From the NCBI GenBank assembly GCA_003148945.1, contig QGGY01000002.1, forward strand, positions 62,001-126,000: a stretch of DNA of 64,000 nt, written 5' to 3'. Below, one piece after another: positions 36,889 through 45,692 of the stretch (position 1 is its first letter; every line of letters starts with the position of its first letter). Made by a program: the position numbers and the translations under genes. The DNA is from Murimonas intestini. Lineage in GTDB: Bacteria; Bacillota; Clostridia; Lachnospirales; Lachnospiraceae. The notes beneath the pieces were generated by a model. The model made no database searches. It was given only the letters and a program-made list of their open reading frames with translations, and was not told the origin of the DNA.

Positions 36889-38247
36889 TCATCTGTTCTC
36901 CAGCGGAACATATTCAGCCTCTTCCATTACGCTCATATAAGCCGGACGGATGATCTTGTCAACATTGATAAGCTCTTCTATCCTGTGTGCACTCCAGCCC
37001 ACGATCCTGGCAATGGCGAATATAGGCGTGAACAGTTCGATGGGAATGTCCAGCATGCTGTAAACAAATCCGCTGTAGAAGTCCACATTGGCGCTTACGC
37101 CTTTATAGATCTTCCTCTCTTCTGCAATTACCTTAGGCGCCAGAACTTCTATCATGGAATAGAGTTCAAAATCTGACTCTCTGTGTTTTTCCTGGGAAAG
37201 CTGTTTTACGAATCCCTTAAACACTTCAGCCCTGGGGTCTGACTTGGAGTATACTGCATGGCCCATACCATAGATAAGGCCTTTTTTATCAAACGCTTCT
37301 TTATGTAAAAGCTTCTTTAAGTAATCTTCTACTTCATCCTGGTCTTTTAGGTTCTTTACATGCTTGCGCAGGTCGTTCATCATCTCCACAACCTTGATGT
37401 TGGCGCCGCCGTGCTTCGGTCCCTTTAAGGATGACAGTGCGGAGGCCACAGCTGCATATGTATCTGTTCCTGAAGAAGTCACCACATGTGTTGTAAAGGT
37501 GGAGTTATTTCCGCCGCCATGCTCCATGTGAAGCACAAGCGCCATATCCAGAACGTGGGCCTCTACTTCGCTGTACTTCTTATCCGGACGGAGAAGCCTG
37601 AGCAGATTCTCCGCTGTAGACAGCTTGGGGTCAGGACGGTGGATGTACATGCTCTCGTCCCTCTCATAGTGGTTAAATGCATGATAGCTGTACACTGCCA
37701 GCATCGGCATAACACTGGTGATCATCAGGCACTGGCGGAGCACATTGTCCACGGATATATCAGAAGCCTTGGGGTCGTATGATGCAAGTGTCAGGATACA
37801 TCTTGACAGTGAATTCATGATATCCTTGCTGGGAGCCTTCATGACAACGTCTCTGACGAAATTAGTAGGCAGCTTCCTGCAGTAAGAAAGCAGTCCCTTG
37901 AACTCAGCCAGTTCCTTATCATCAGGCAGTTTACTGAACAGAAGCAGGTATGCCACTTCCTCGAAACCATATCTTTTTTCTCTCACGACTCCGCCTACCA
38001 GATCATGGATATCGTAGCCACGGTAGAAAAGACGTCCGTCACACGGCTGTTTGACACCGTCAACTACCTTGCTGGATTCTATCTTGGATACTTTAGTGAG
38101 CCCGGCCAGAACTCCATTTCCGTTTTTGTCACGAAGTCCTCTCTGCACATCATATCTCGTATATAATTCTGCATCAATTTTTCCGGTTTCTACACATCCC
38201 TGCGCAAGGCCGCTGATTGTGTTCATAAATTCTTTACTGTTCATCAT
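36889..38247 (-). CDS. Citrate synthase
   Basis: 452 residues, a type II-like synthase of Clostridia. Catalytic residues are visible in LKGPKHGGAN, GMGHAVY and the C-terminal NVDFYSGFVYSML (His, His, Asp). The N-terminal part has the GRLFYRGYDIHDL motif. It condenses acetyl-CoA with oxaloacetate, probably feeding glutamate synthesis in an incomplete TCA pathway. It follows a MarR gene by 27 bases and probably shares its promoter. Two adjacent Met codons start the protein; AGAGGTG lies five bases before the first. Confidence 0.93.
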   Translation of the reverse strand: MMNSKEFMNTISGLAQGCVETGKIDAELYTRYDVQRGLRDKNGNGVLAGLTKVSKIESSKVVDGVKQPCDGRLFYRGYDIHDLVGGVVREKRYGFEEVAYLLLFSKLPDDKELAEFKGLLSYCRKLPTNFVRDVVMKAPSKDIMNSLSRCILTLASYDPKASDISVDNVLRQCLMITSVMPMLAVYSYHAFNHYERDESMYIHRPDPKLSTAENLLRLLRPDKKYSEVEAHVLDMALVLHMEHGGGNNSTFTTHVVTSSGTDTYAAVASALSSLKGPKHGGANIKVVEMMNDLRKHVKNLKDQDEVEDYLKKLLHKEAFDKKGLIYGMGHAVYSKSDPRAEVFKGFVKQLSQEKHRESDFELYSMIEVLAPKVIAEERKIYKGVSANVDFYSGFVYSMLDIPIELFTPIFAIARIVGWSAHRIEELINVDKIIRPAYMSVMEEAEYVPLENR

Positions 38248-38274
38248 ACAAACACCTCTTTCTATACAAACAAG

Positions 38275-38775
38275 TCACTCTTGTCCCTGGGGCAGGATCT
38301 TTTCAAGATTGTGACGCATCTTGCCCAAAACCCTCAGAAACTGCTCCATTTCCTCCGGCGTGACTCCCTCCTGCAGCATTGACCAGAAATTGCTTCTGAT
38401 CTTCTGCATCTCCCTCAGCACCTGCTCTGCCTTTTCGGTCAGCTTCAGATGAAAATACCTCCGGTCCCTGCTGTCCGGCTCGCCATCCAGATATCCGCAC
38501 TGGATCAGTGACTCCACTGACTTTGAAACAAGGGATCTGGACAGGGCACGGCATCTGGCGATATCACCGGCCGTATCCATAGGCGCAAAATTCTTCAGGA
38601 ATAAAAGCACGTCGATTTCATTCTGTGTCAGTTCATAGTGTTTTCTTGTATCCGACCACATCCTCTCATATAGCTTTTTAACCATCTGAGATGATACGAT
38701 AAACGCTTCTCCTGTACTATATCGCTTGTATAGGTCTTCCCCACAATCGGTTTTTTCTTCCATATTATGATCCAC
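38275..38775 (-). CDS. MarR-family regulator upstream of citrate synthase
   Basis: 166 residues. Winged helix with DIARCRALSRSLVSKSVESLIQCGYL and DRRYFHLKLTEKAEQVL. The frame begins with a GTG at 38773-38775; an ATG four codons later is equally possible because neither has a strong ribosome binding site. It is transcribed with citrate synthase and may tie its expression to a metabolic or aromatic signal. It is not closely similar to the MarR at 36151. Confidence 0.87.
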   Translation of the reverse strand: MDHNMEEKTDCGEDLYKRYSTGEAFIVSSQMVKKLYERMWSDTRKHYELTQNEIDVLLFLKNFAPMDTAGDIARCRALSRSLVSKSVESLIQCGYLDGEPDSRDRRYFHLKLTEKAEQVLREMQKIRSNFWSMLQEGVTPEEMEQFLRVLGKMRHNLEKILPQGQE

Positions 38776-38790
38776 GCTGCTTTCTATTAA

Positions 38791-38845
38791 TTCACTCTTG
38801 AACTGTTTACAAATGAATTATACTGGATTATTAATTGAATTACAA
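38791..38845 (-). promoter_or_regulatory. Promoter of marR-citrate synthase unit
   Basis: Minus-strand -35 TTGTAA (38840-38845), 17-base spacer, perfect -10 TATAAT (38817-38822). TTCA-N4-TGAA at 38791-38802, just downstream, may be the autoregulatory site. Confidence 0.6.
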
Positions 38846-38856
38846 GTATAAAATTG

Positions 38857-39666
38857 TTAATTTTTTGAAAATTCTGTTAAAATATGTATTCCAAAATACT
38901 TTCTCAGGCCTTCTCTCAGCTCTTCCCCATCCTTGAAGACAACCTGCTCAGTCTTCCCGTCCTTCTCTATTGTGACCGTATCATCCCAGAGTCTCATGTT
39001 CCCGTCAGCAAGGCATCTGTTCACTATTCTTCTGGCCCTGAAATAAGAATCAGGATGCTTGCAGCAGAAGAAGCTGGGAGCCACAAAGTCCATGGGGTAC
39101 TGTTCCTGCTCCGTAAAACGCACAAGACCTTCTTCCCCGTCTTCTTTTTCCCGTGAAATCTCCCACTCATGATGGGATATCTGCCTTACCCTGAACCAGG
39201 TATCCTTTACTCTCTGACGGCTGCCGTCCGACAGCAGCAATGCCCCCGCAGGCATGGGTCCGCCGTACCCCACATCACAGAAATGCCAGCCTTCCTCCAG
39301 CTTTACCAGCAGGACGCGGTGCAGGGGCTGGGGCATATAATCCTTCCCGCGCACTATCCTGCCCATACATGCCTTTGTCTCAAACCCCAGCTGCTCCAGA
39401 AGCTTCTGGAAGAGGGCGTTTAGTTCAAAGCAAAACCCTCCCCTGCCTCTTGCCACCACCTTTTCATAAATATCCCCGATATTTAAAGACACATCCCTGT
39501 CCAGATCATAAATATCAAGATTCTCAAAGGGAACAAATATCTGGTGGTTCCTGATCAGCCTGTCCAGGCATTCCCTGTCCTGCCTTATTTCCTCTGACGG
39601 GCCGCACGATATCCTGTCCAGATAGTCCTGGACATTCTCTATGGGCTCCCAAAGCCTTTCAAACAT
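38857..39666 (-). CDS. Arylamine N-acetyltransferase
   Basis: 269 residues, normal NAT length. The catalytic triad is complete: C79 in RGGFCFELN, H116 in PLHRVLL and D131 in CDVGYGG. The start ATG follows GGAGGGG by about four bases; the longer frame has no support. NATs acetylate arylamines and hydrazines such as 5-aminosalicylate, so a gut bacterium with this gene may modify drugs. It sits 27 bases behind the threonine aldolase-like gene. Confidence 0.92.
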   Translation of the reverse strand: MFERLWEPIENVQDYLDRISCGPSEEIRQDRECLDRLIRNHQIFVPFENLDIYDLDRDVSLNIGDIYEKVVARGRGGFCFELNALFQKLLEQLGFETKACMGRIVRGKDYMPQPLHRVLLVKLEEGWHFCDVGYGGPMPAGALLLSDGSRQRVKDTWFRVRQISHHEWEISREKEDGEEGLVRFTEQEQYPMDFVAPSFFCCKHPDSYFRARRIVNRCLADGNMRLWDDTVTIEKDGKTEQVVFKDGEELREGLRKYFGIHILTEFSKN

Positions 39667-39693
39667 GATACCCCTCCAATCCACTTTTCATTT

Positions 39694-40731
39694 TTATCTT
39701 AAGTTTCTGATCTTTTCTATCAATGCGTCCACGTCTTCTTCTTTCGTGGCCCAGCTGGTACAGAAGCGCACGGCGCTGTGCTCCTCATCGACCCTCTCCT
39801 GGTATGTAAAGCTGAAGTCCTTCCCCAGCTCTTCCAGCTCTGTATCCTTGAAAACAGGAAACTGCTGGTTCGTCACACTCTCCGCCAAAAATGTACATCC
39901 GTGTTCTATAAACGCCTCTTTCAGCTTCATTGCCAGCTGATCCGCATGTCTGCTGATCTCAAAATACAGTCCATCCTCAAACAGCGCCTGGAACTGTATC
40001 CCAAGAAGCCTGCCCTTAGCCAGCATGGCGCCCTTTTGCTTCATTATATATCTGAAATCTTCCTTCAGCGCAGGATTCAAAATTACTACAGCTTCCCCAA
40101 ACAGCGCTCCCACCTTTGTGCCACCTATATAGAATACATCACACAGAGCTGCGATGGAGGGCAGGTCCAGATCATTCCCCTCCGCCATCAGGCCATATCC
40201 CAGCCTGGCTCCGTCCAGGAAAAGATACAGGCCGTATTTTTTGCAAACCCGGTACAGCTCTTCAAGTTCTGCCTTAGAATAGAGTGTTCCTATCTCTGTG
40301 GGATTGGAAATGTACACCATCTTAGGCTGTACCATATGCTCAAATGAATCATCATGAATATGGGCCTCGCACATCTTTTCCACCTGGGCAGCCTCTACTT
40401 TGCCGTCTCTGCCGTTAACTGCGAGCACCTTATGGCCGCAGGCCTCTATAGATCCTGTCTCATGCACATTAATATGTCCCGTGCAGGCAGCGATCACTCC
40501 CTGGTGTGTGCGCAGGGCAGCATCTATCACCGTGAGGTTTGCCTGTGTCCCCCCTACCAGGAACTGGACATAGGCGTCTTCTCTGCCGCACGCCTTTTTA
40601 ATTGTCTCTCTGGCCTGTTCACAGTATTCATCCTCCCCATATCCCGGAGTCTGCACAAGATTTGTCTCCATCAGCCTGCGAAGGATCATCTCATGTGCTC
40701 CTTCTGCATAGTCACAATTAAATCTGATCAT
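39694..40731 (-). CDS. Threonine aldolase-like PLP enzyme (beta-eliminating lyase family)
   Basis: 345 residues. Family motifs: GGTQANLTVIDAAL for the PLP phosphate, LFLDGARLGYGL with the Asp that pairs with PLP nitrogen, and the Schiff-base Lys in IGGTKVGALFGE. It most resembles low-specificity L-threonine aldolases that split threonine into glycine and acetaldehyde. Beta-eliminating lyase activity on a related amino acid is possible. The NSS amino-acid transporter gene lies just upstream in the same direction, suggesting uptake plus degradation. Confidence 0.88.
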   Translation of the reverse strand: MIRFNCDYAEGAHEMILRRLMETNLVQTPGYGEDEYCEQARETIKKACGREDAYVQFLVGGTQANLTVIDAALRTHQGVIAACTGHINVHETGSIEACGHKVLAVNGRDGKVEAAQVEKMCEAHIHDDSFEHMVQPKMVYISNPTEIGTLYSKAELEELYRVCKKYGLYLFLDGARLGYGLMAEGNDLDLPSIAALCDVFYIGGTKVGALFGEAVVILNPALKEDFRYIMKQKGAMLAKGRLLGIQFQALFEDGLYFEISRHADQLAMKLKEAFIEHGCTFLAESVTNQQFPVFKDTELEELGKDFSFTYQERVDEEHSAVRFCTSWATKEEDVDALIEKIRNLR

Positions 40732-40786
40732 TTTAATTTTCCGCCTTTCTTCTCCAAAAATTTTCTAAATCATATGAGATATTTAA

Positions 40787-42106
40787 CTATCCGATGCCTT
40801 TATAAATGATGCTGAGTATAAATACAAGGCCGGCCAGAAATACATATACATATTTTGCCATGAACTTAAACAGCTTTCCTACCGGCTTATCTCTTCCGAT
40901 ATTTAACTCTGCCGATATCCTGCCGGTTCCAAGGACCCAGTATATAATAACAGCGCCCAGAAGAGCTCCGAACGGAACTACATATATGGTAATGATATCC
41001 ATCCATGTACCCATGTACGGCTCATATTCCAGGAACAGCCCTATTCCCAGCACAACCGCGCCCACAAAGAGCACTGCTGCCTTTCTGCCCCATTTAAATT
41101 TCTTCATCACTGCCTCAGCGCACACCTCAAACATATTTACGAGTGAAGTGATTCCTGCAAACAGCACTGACACGAAGAAAAGTACTGCTATGATCCTTCC
41201 TGCCGGCATCTGTGCAAAAATCTTCGGAAGTGTGATAAACATCAGGGGAGGCCCTGAATTGGGGTCCATGCCAAAGGCAAAGACTGCCGGTATGATAGCC
41301 AGCCCCGCCAGAAGAGCGGCACATGTATCCAGCAGTGCCGTCTGCCCCGCAGCCTTTGTGATATTCTCTGATTTACCCAGATAGCTGCCGTATATGATCA
41401 TCCCTGAGCCTGTGATAGACAGGGAGAAAAATGCCTGCCCCATAGCCATGATCCATGTCATGGGGTCCGCCAGCTTCTCCCACTGGGGAACAAACAGATA
41501 GCTGTATCCTGCCCCCGCCCCCGGAAGGAACATTACGCGCACAGCCACAATTGTAAACAGTACAAAAAAGGCCGGCATGATGATACGGTTTACCTTTTCT
41601 ATCCCTTTGAGCACTCCGCCCACCAGCACCAGCACTGTAAGAGCCACTACTGCCATGTGCCAGAATACGCTGCCAAATGAACCTGTGATCTGGCTGAAAT
41701 AGGCTTCCGACTCTGTCCCCATGAGCGTACCGCCCACAGCTCCAAAGAGATATCTGAGCACCCAGCCGACAATAATAGCATAGCCGATCGCAATGCCAAA
41801 GGACCCCAGCAGCGGGATTCCTCCCAAAAAGGAACCGCCCTTCTTTCCTCTTGTCTTCAGAGCATAATCATATGAGCCTACAGGCCCGGTCCCTGTCAGC
41901 CGCCCGAGGGCGAACTCACCTGAAAGCCCCACCGCCCCGAACAATATGACAAACAGGAAATAGAGGATCAAAAATGCCGCTCCTCCGTACTGTCCCACCC
42001 TGTAGGGAAACATCCATATATTTCCCATACCCACGGCAGACCCCACAGAAGCCAGGACAAAGCCTATCCTGCTTGTAAATTTTGTGTTTTTTTCTTGTTT
42101 CATTAC
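40787..42106 (-). CDS. Sodium-dependent amino-acid transporter (NSS/SNF family)
   Basis: 439 residues with about eleven membrane helices, as in MhsT-type bacterial members. TM1 carries the sodium and substrate motif SVGSAVGMGNIWMFPYRVGQYGG, broken in two by the unwound GMGN. The chosen ATG has a purine-rich GGAGGAGAAAGAAG stretch upstream, with GGAGG somewhat far away. It is probably cotranscribed with the threonine aldolase-like gene 55 bases downstream. It imports a small neutral or hydrophobic amino acid with Na+. Confidence 0.9.
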   Translation of the reverse strand, partial: VMKQEKNTKFTSRIGFVLASVGSAVGMGNIWMFPYRVGQYGGAAFLILYFLFVILFGAVGLSGEFALGRLTGTGPVGSYDYALKTRGKKGGSFLGGIPLLGSFGIAIGYAIIVGWVLRYLFGAVGGTLMGTESEAYFSQITGSFGSVFWHMAVVALTVLVLVGGVLKGIEKVNRIIMPAFFVLFTIVAVRVMFLPGAGAGYSYLFVPQWEKLADPMTWIMAMGQAFFSLSITGSGMIIYGSYLGKSENITKAAGQTALLDTCAALLAGLAIIPAVFAFGMDPNSGPPLMFITLPKIFAQMPAGRIIAVLFFVSVLFAGITSLVNMFEVCAEAVMKKFKWGRKAAVLFVGAVVLGIGLFLEYEPYMGTWMDIITIYVVPFGALLGAVIIYWVLGTGRISAELNIGRDKPVGKLFKFMAKYVYVFLAGLVFILSIIYKGIG

Positions 42107-42199
42107 TTGTCTTCTTTCTCCTCCTGTAATCATTTTCTGTAAGTCTCTTGCAGATGTATGTTACCATATGCATGAGATAAAAGCCAGTAATTTTCCCCA

Positions 42200-42228
42200 T
42201 TGCTTTTCACAGTTTAAACAGCTATAAT
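42200..42228 (+). promoter_or_regulatory. Promoter of the small membrane protein gene
   Basis: -35 TTGCTT (42200-42205), 17-base spacer, perfect -10 TATAAT (42223-42228), about 35 bases before the start codon. Confidence 0.6.
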
Positions 42229-42263
42229 TAATCTTACTTAAAATCCACAAAGGAGTACAACCG

Positions 42264-42563
42264 ATGAAGAAAAAAACAAAGCAGATCCTGGCAATTGCCG
42301 CCGTCGTCCTGCTGGCCGGCCTCTATATCGCCACCCTGATCCTCTCCCTCATGAAAAGTGAGATGGCCCAGAGCCTGTTCAGAGGCGCTGTAGCATGCAC
42401 CATCCTGATTCCATGCCTGCTCTATGTGTATATGATGGCATATAAGATGCTCAGGGGCAAGGGGAATGACGATAAAATTTCCGGTATTGATACTGAAAAT
42501 GAGAAAAAAGAGATTAAAGAAAATAAGAAGCAGCAAGGTAAACAGGGAACTAAAAATAAATAA
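42264..42563 (+). CDS. Small two-helix membrane protein of unknown function
   Basis: 99 residues. Two hydrophobic helices (about 8-30 and 38-62) are followed by a highly charged tail rich in Lys, Glu and Gln (KKEIKENKKQQGKQG). A good AAAGGAG lies eight bases before the ATG and a consensus promoter precedes it, so this short frame is a real gene. No family recognised. It is divergent from the NSS transporter gene and convergent with the COG0523 gene; similar small proteins are common in Lachnospiraceae. Confidence 0.75.
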   Translation: MKKKTKQILAIAAVVLLAGLYIATLILSLMKSEMAQSLFRGAVACTILIPCLLYVYMMAYKMLRGKGNDDKISGIDTENEKKEIKENKKQQGKQGTKNK

Positions 42564-42572
42564 GATAAAATA

Positions 42573-42639
42573 GTAACTATTCAGCAGGTCAGTGCATTTA
42601 CTGCACAGACCGTAAGAAAATGAGTCAAGGGTGCAAAAA
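42573..42639 (+). repeat. Dispersed MITE-like repeat, partial copy (left half)
   Basis: From TAACTATTCAGCAGG through CAAGGGTGCAAAAA this is nearly identical to the start of the element at 52152-52283 read on the minus strand, with two mismatches over about 66 bases. It includes the internal GTGCATTTACTGCAC hairpin. It ends where the terminator stem of the neighbouring genes begins. Confidence 0.8.
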
Positions 42640-42682
42640 GGCAGTTCCGCATTTTCATCGTCGGTGAAAACGGACTGCCTTT
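42637..42682. terminator. Bidirectional terminator between small membrane protein and COG0523 gene
   Basis: AAAGGCAG and CCG (42637-42649) pair with CGG and CTGCCTTT (42671-42682) with a one-base bulge; TTTTCA/TGAAAA forms an inner stem. It serves two convergent genes. Confidence 0.75.
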
Positions 42683-42702
42683 AGCTTTGTGCATATTTAT
42701 GA

Positions 42703-43698
42703 TCAGCAGGTTATTACAGGTATTTTTTCTCTGTGTGCTGCACTCTCCCGCACCCTCAGGGGCTTTGCCCGCCGGCTGGCTCCATCAGGATTTTTTATTG
42801 TATAAAAGCATCTGCGAATCTCCTGCCGGCGGATATCCCGGCCGATAAAAACCACCTTTCCGGCCTGTTCCTTCTCCATTCCCGTCACAGAATAGCGTCC
42901 GTCCGCCACATCAAACTGGAATATCTGGTTTCCTGCCTTTAAATGTCCTTTTGCCCGGCAGATATCGCCAAATTCTCCAAAAATGATTCTTTCCATCATT
43001 AGAAACAGTTTTTCCGGGCTTTCCAGAAAAACACCGCTCATGGAAAATGTATCCGGCAGTTCCTGCCCGCCGGCCTTCTCACATTTCAGCGATTGCCCGT
43101 CATATCCCTTTTCCAGCAGACTGTTCCACCAGTCCTGCTCCATCTGGGTATAGTGCGCTGTAAGTATCCTGGCATGAGGATTCCACTCCCGCAGCTTCTT
43201 TTCCAGCAGAGCCCTCTCCTGATCTCCGGCCTGCTCCATCTTGGATATAATAACCGTATGTGCTTCCGCAATCTGGTCTCTGTACAGCTCCGTAAATTCC
43301 TGTCTGTACCGTTCATAACTGTACCCATCCACTATTGTTACAGGAGCCAGCAGTGATATCCTCTCATATTCGATCTCTTTTAAGCTCTGGATAATGCTGC
43401 TTAACATTCCGACTCCCGTAGGCTCTATCACAAGATATTCCGGATCTACAGTATTGGCGATAGTCAGGACCGAAGCGGCAAAATCTCCTTTCATGGAGCA
43501 GCAGATACATCCCTCCGCCATTTCCCATATATTCACTTTTCCCGGCGGAATATTATCCTTCAGGCTGTCGCCGTCCACCCCCACAGAGCCGTATTCATTT
43601 TCCAGAATAGCAAATTCTCTGCCTGTGTGCTTTGCGAGAGCTTTAATAAAAGTAGTCTTGCCTGCTCCTAAAAAGCCCGATATGACAAGTATCTTCAT
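42703..43698 (-). CDS. COG0523 (G3E/CobW-family) GTPase metallochaperone
   Basis: 331 residues. GTP site GFLGAGKTT (8-16), the metal-binding CxCC in EGCICCS (C64, C66, C67) and the NKxD-like region replaced by ISKMEQ. A CobW C-terminal domain starts near SMSGVFLE. Members insert or sense zinc, cobalt or iron. It starts ten bases after the zinc-type alcohol dehydrogenase gene and is surely cotranscribed, so supplying that enzyme with metal is a reasonable but untested idea. The C-terminal tail is basic (SRRAKPLRVRESAAHREK). Confidence 0.88.
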   Translation of the reverse strand: MKILVISGFLGAGKTTFIKALAKHTGREFAILENEYGSVGVDGDSLKDNIPPGKVNIWEMAEGCICCSMKGDFAASVLTIANTVDPEYLVIEPTGVGMLSSIIQSLKEIEYERISLLAPVTIVDGYSYERYRQEFTELYRDQIAEAHTVIISKMEQAGDQERALLEKKLREWNPHARILTAHYTQMEQDWWNSLLEKGYDGQSLKCEKAGGQELPDTFSMSGVFLESPEKLFLMMERIIFGEFGDICRAKGHLKAGNQIFQFDVADGRYSVTGMEKEQAGKVVFIGRDIRRQEIRRCFYTIKNPDGASRRAKPLRVRESAAHREKIPVITC

Positions 43699-43708
43699 AA
43701 GCTTTTTC

Positions 43709-44770
43709 CTAGTCTTCTATTTTTACAACCGGCTTGATCAGGTCTGCAGGCTTGTCACGCATGAGGAAAAGAGCCTCTTCCACATGGTCCCATCCCTCAA
43801 ATACATGTGTGCTCAGAGGAGAAAGATCCAGTTTTCCTGAAGATACAAGAGCGCCCAGTTTTTCCATACGAAGTCTTCCTCCAGGCATAAGTCCTCCGTT
43901 GATCTGCTTGTGGCCCATGCCTACTCCCCACTCAACACGCGGAATATCAATAACATCACCTGAGCCTAAGTAGTTTACATTGCCGATCTTTCCGCCCGGT
44001 TTCAGGCACTTTACAGCCTCAGAGAAGGTCTTTACGCTGCCTCCGGCGATCACGATCTTGTCAACGCCCGCTCCATTTGTCATTGCAAGCACCTGTTCTG
44101 AGATAGGTCCGTTCTTATAGCTGATAAAATCTGTGGCTCCATATCCTTTTGCCGCTTCCACACATACCGGCCTTGTCCCTACTGCAATTATCCTGGCAGC
44201 CCCGCGAAGGTTCGCTCCTGCCACTGACATAAGTCCCACCGGGCCGATCCCGATCACCAGTACAGTATCGCCGAACTGTACATCTGCAAGCTCTACCCCG
44301 TGGAAACCTGTGGGCACCATATCAGAGAGCATACATGCATCTACTGTATTGATATTGTCCGGAAGAAGTGCAAGATTTCCATCCGCGTCATTTACATGGA
44401 AATATTCTGAGAATACTCCATCCTTAAAGTTAGAAAATTTCCAGCCTGCCAGCATTCCGCCGCTGTGCATGGAGTATCCCGCCTGGGCTTCCAATGAATT
44501 CCAGTCAGGTGTGATAGCCGGCACTAAAACCCTGTCGCCAGGTTTGAAGTCTTTTACCATCTCTCCGACTTCAACTATTTCTGCACATCCCTCATGGCCT
44601 AATATCATATTGTGGCGTTCTCCGATCGCCCCCTCCCAGAGTGTATGTACATCAGATGTGCAGATCGCAATTGCAAGCGGCTTGCAGATTGCATCCATAG
44701 GCCCGCATTTTGGCCTTTCCTTCTCAATCCAGCCGGATTCTCCGATCTTAAGCATTGCATAACCTTTCAT
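43709..44770 (-). CDS. Zinc-type secondary alcohol dehydrogenase (TbADH-like)
   Basis: 353 residues, aligned without gaps by eye to Thermoanaerobacter NADP-dependent secondary alcohol dehydrogenase. Catalytic zinc ligands are at the same numbers: C37, H59 and D150. The cofactor loop GIGPVGLMSVAGA and AVGTRPVCVEAAKGYG (G-T-R in place of G-S-R) favours NADP. The structural zinc site of horse-liver-type enzymes is absent, as in TbADH. It interconverts secondary alcohols and ketones such as isopropanol/acetone or 2,3-butanediol-type compounds. It has its own promoter and is followed by the COG0523 GTPase. Confidence 0.92.
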   Translation of the reverse strand: MKGYAMLKIGESGWIEKERPKCGPMDAICKPLAIAICTSDVHTLWEGAIGERHNMILGHEGCAEIVEVGEMVKDFKPGDRVLVPAITPDWNSLEAQAGYSMHSGGMLAGWKFSNFKDGVFSEYFHVNDADGNLALLPDNINTVDACMLSDMVPTGFHGVELADVQFGDTVLVIGIGPVGLMSVAGANLRGAARIIAVGTRPVCVEAAKGYGATDFISYKNGPISEQVLAMTNGAGVDKIVIAGGSVKTFSEAVKCLKPGGKIGNVNYLGSGDVIDIPRVEWGVGMGHKQINGGLMPGGRLRMEKLGALVSSGKLDLSPLSTHVFEGWDHVEEALFLMRDKPADLIKPVVKIED

Positions 44771-44807
44771 TTTGTATCTCCTTTCAAATATCAGCTCTTT
44801 TTTTTAA

Positions 44808-44867
44808 GTATGTTAAAAATATAACATACCATATTGAGATTATAACACTAAAAGGTTATGTAATCAA
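44808..44867 (-). promoter_or_regulatory. Promoter and 22-bp palindromic operator of the alcohol dehydrogenase operon
   Basis: Minus-strand -35 TTGATT (44862-44867), 17-base spacer, perfect -10 TATAAT (44839-44844). Immediately downstream is a perfect palindrome, GTATGTTA-N6-TAACATAC (44808-44829), placed to block initiation. No regulator gene is adjacent, although the GntR gene two genes upstream is a candidate. Confidence 0.7.
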
Positions 44868-44933
44868 TTAATAATGTTTCGGGATATTCGCTAAATTATC
44901 GTATACATATCTGTGCATATTCCATAAAGGTCA

Positions 44934-45692
44934 TCAATACATATCTTTCATTACCTGAATGGCCGGCTTAAGTCCCAGCCCAAATCTGCTGCAGCCGGCC
45001 TGCGCCATCCCGCGTATAGTTTCCACAGTGCGGATCCCGCCTGCCGCCTTCAGCCTGATCCTTCCCCTGGCCTGTGAAGACATGATCCTGATATGTTCAA
45101 GCTGCGTTTTTTCCTGATGCCACCCTGTGCTTGTCTTTACATAGGCTGCTCCGGCCTCCGCACACAGATCTACAGCACGGCGGATCTCTTCCTCTGTTAA
45201 ATACGGCGTCTCTATAATTACTTTTACGGGTATACCTGCAGCATTATCTATTACTGCCATGATATCCTCAGACACATAAGCATATTCCCCGCTTTTAAAC
45301 GCTGTCAGGTTCATCACCATATCAATTTCCCCGCAGCCCATCTCACGCAGCTCCCTGGCCTGCCGCCCCTTCTGGAGGATGGTGTCGCCGCCCCCCGGAA
45401 AGCTGACGACTCCTCCTGCACTGATATCCGGCTCCCTGAATAGTCTCTCTGCCACATAGGAACTGAAGGCCGGAAGTGTAAACACACATGCAAACCTGTA
45501 TTTTTTCGCCGCTTCAATCATCCGGTCGATCTCGTCTCTTGTGTGAAATGCCTGAACACAGCTGACATCAATATGCCTGGCAAGCTCTTCTCTGGTTTCT
45601 ATTATTTCTTCTGTTACAAGCTTTTCTGCTATAAGTTTTTCTGTTACAGCTTTTTCTGTTACAGCTTTTTCTGTCATAGCCTTTTCTGTCAT
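44934..45692 (-). CDS. deoC: Deoxyribose-phosphate aldolase with N-terminal TEK repeats
   Basis: 252 residues. The aldolase core has D124 (EIDMVMNL), Schiff-base K186 (AYVKTSTGW) and K215 (LKAAGGIR), all expected for DeoC, which splits 2-deoxyribose-5-phosphate into glyceraldehyde 3-phosphate and acetaldehyde. The first 30 residues are six pentapeptides of the form xTEKx, absent from ordinary DeoC. The ATG at 45690-45692 follows GGAGGAG and overlaps the GntR stop by four bases; a later Met inside the repeats is possible. The alcohol dehydrogenase encoded downstream could in principle act on related carbonyls, but it has its own promoter. Confidence 0.88.
   Translation of the reverse strand: MTEKAMTEKAVTEKAVTEKLIAEKLVTEEIIETREELARHIDVSCVQAFHTRDEIDRMIEAAKKYRFACVFTLPAFSSYVAERLFREPDISAGGVVSFPGGGDTILQKGRQARELREMGCGEIDMVMNLTAFKSGEYAYVSEDIMAVIDNAAGIPVKVIIETPYLTEEEIRRAVDLCAEAGAAYVKTSTGWHQEKTQLEHIRIMSSQARGRIRLKAAGGIRTVETIRGMAQAGCSRFGLGLKPAIQVMKDMY
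45603..45692 (-). repeat. 15-bp tandem repeat at the 5' end of deoC
   Basis: Six in-frame 15-bp units encode MTEKA, MTEKA, VTEKA, VTEKL, IAEKL and VTEEI. The first four are nearly identical in DNA, suggesting recent slippage expansion. Confidence 0.8.
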
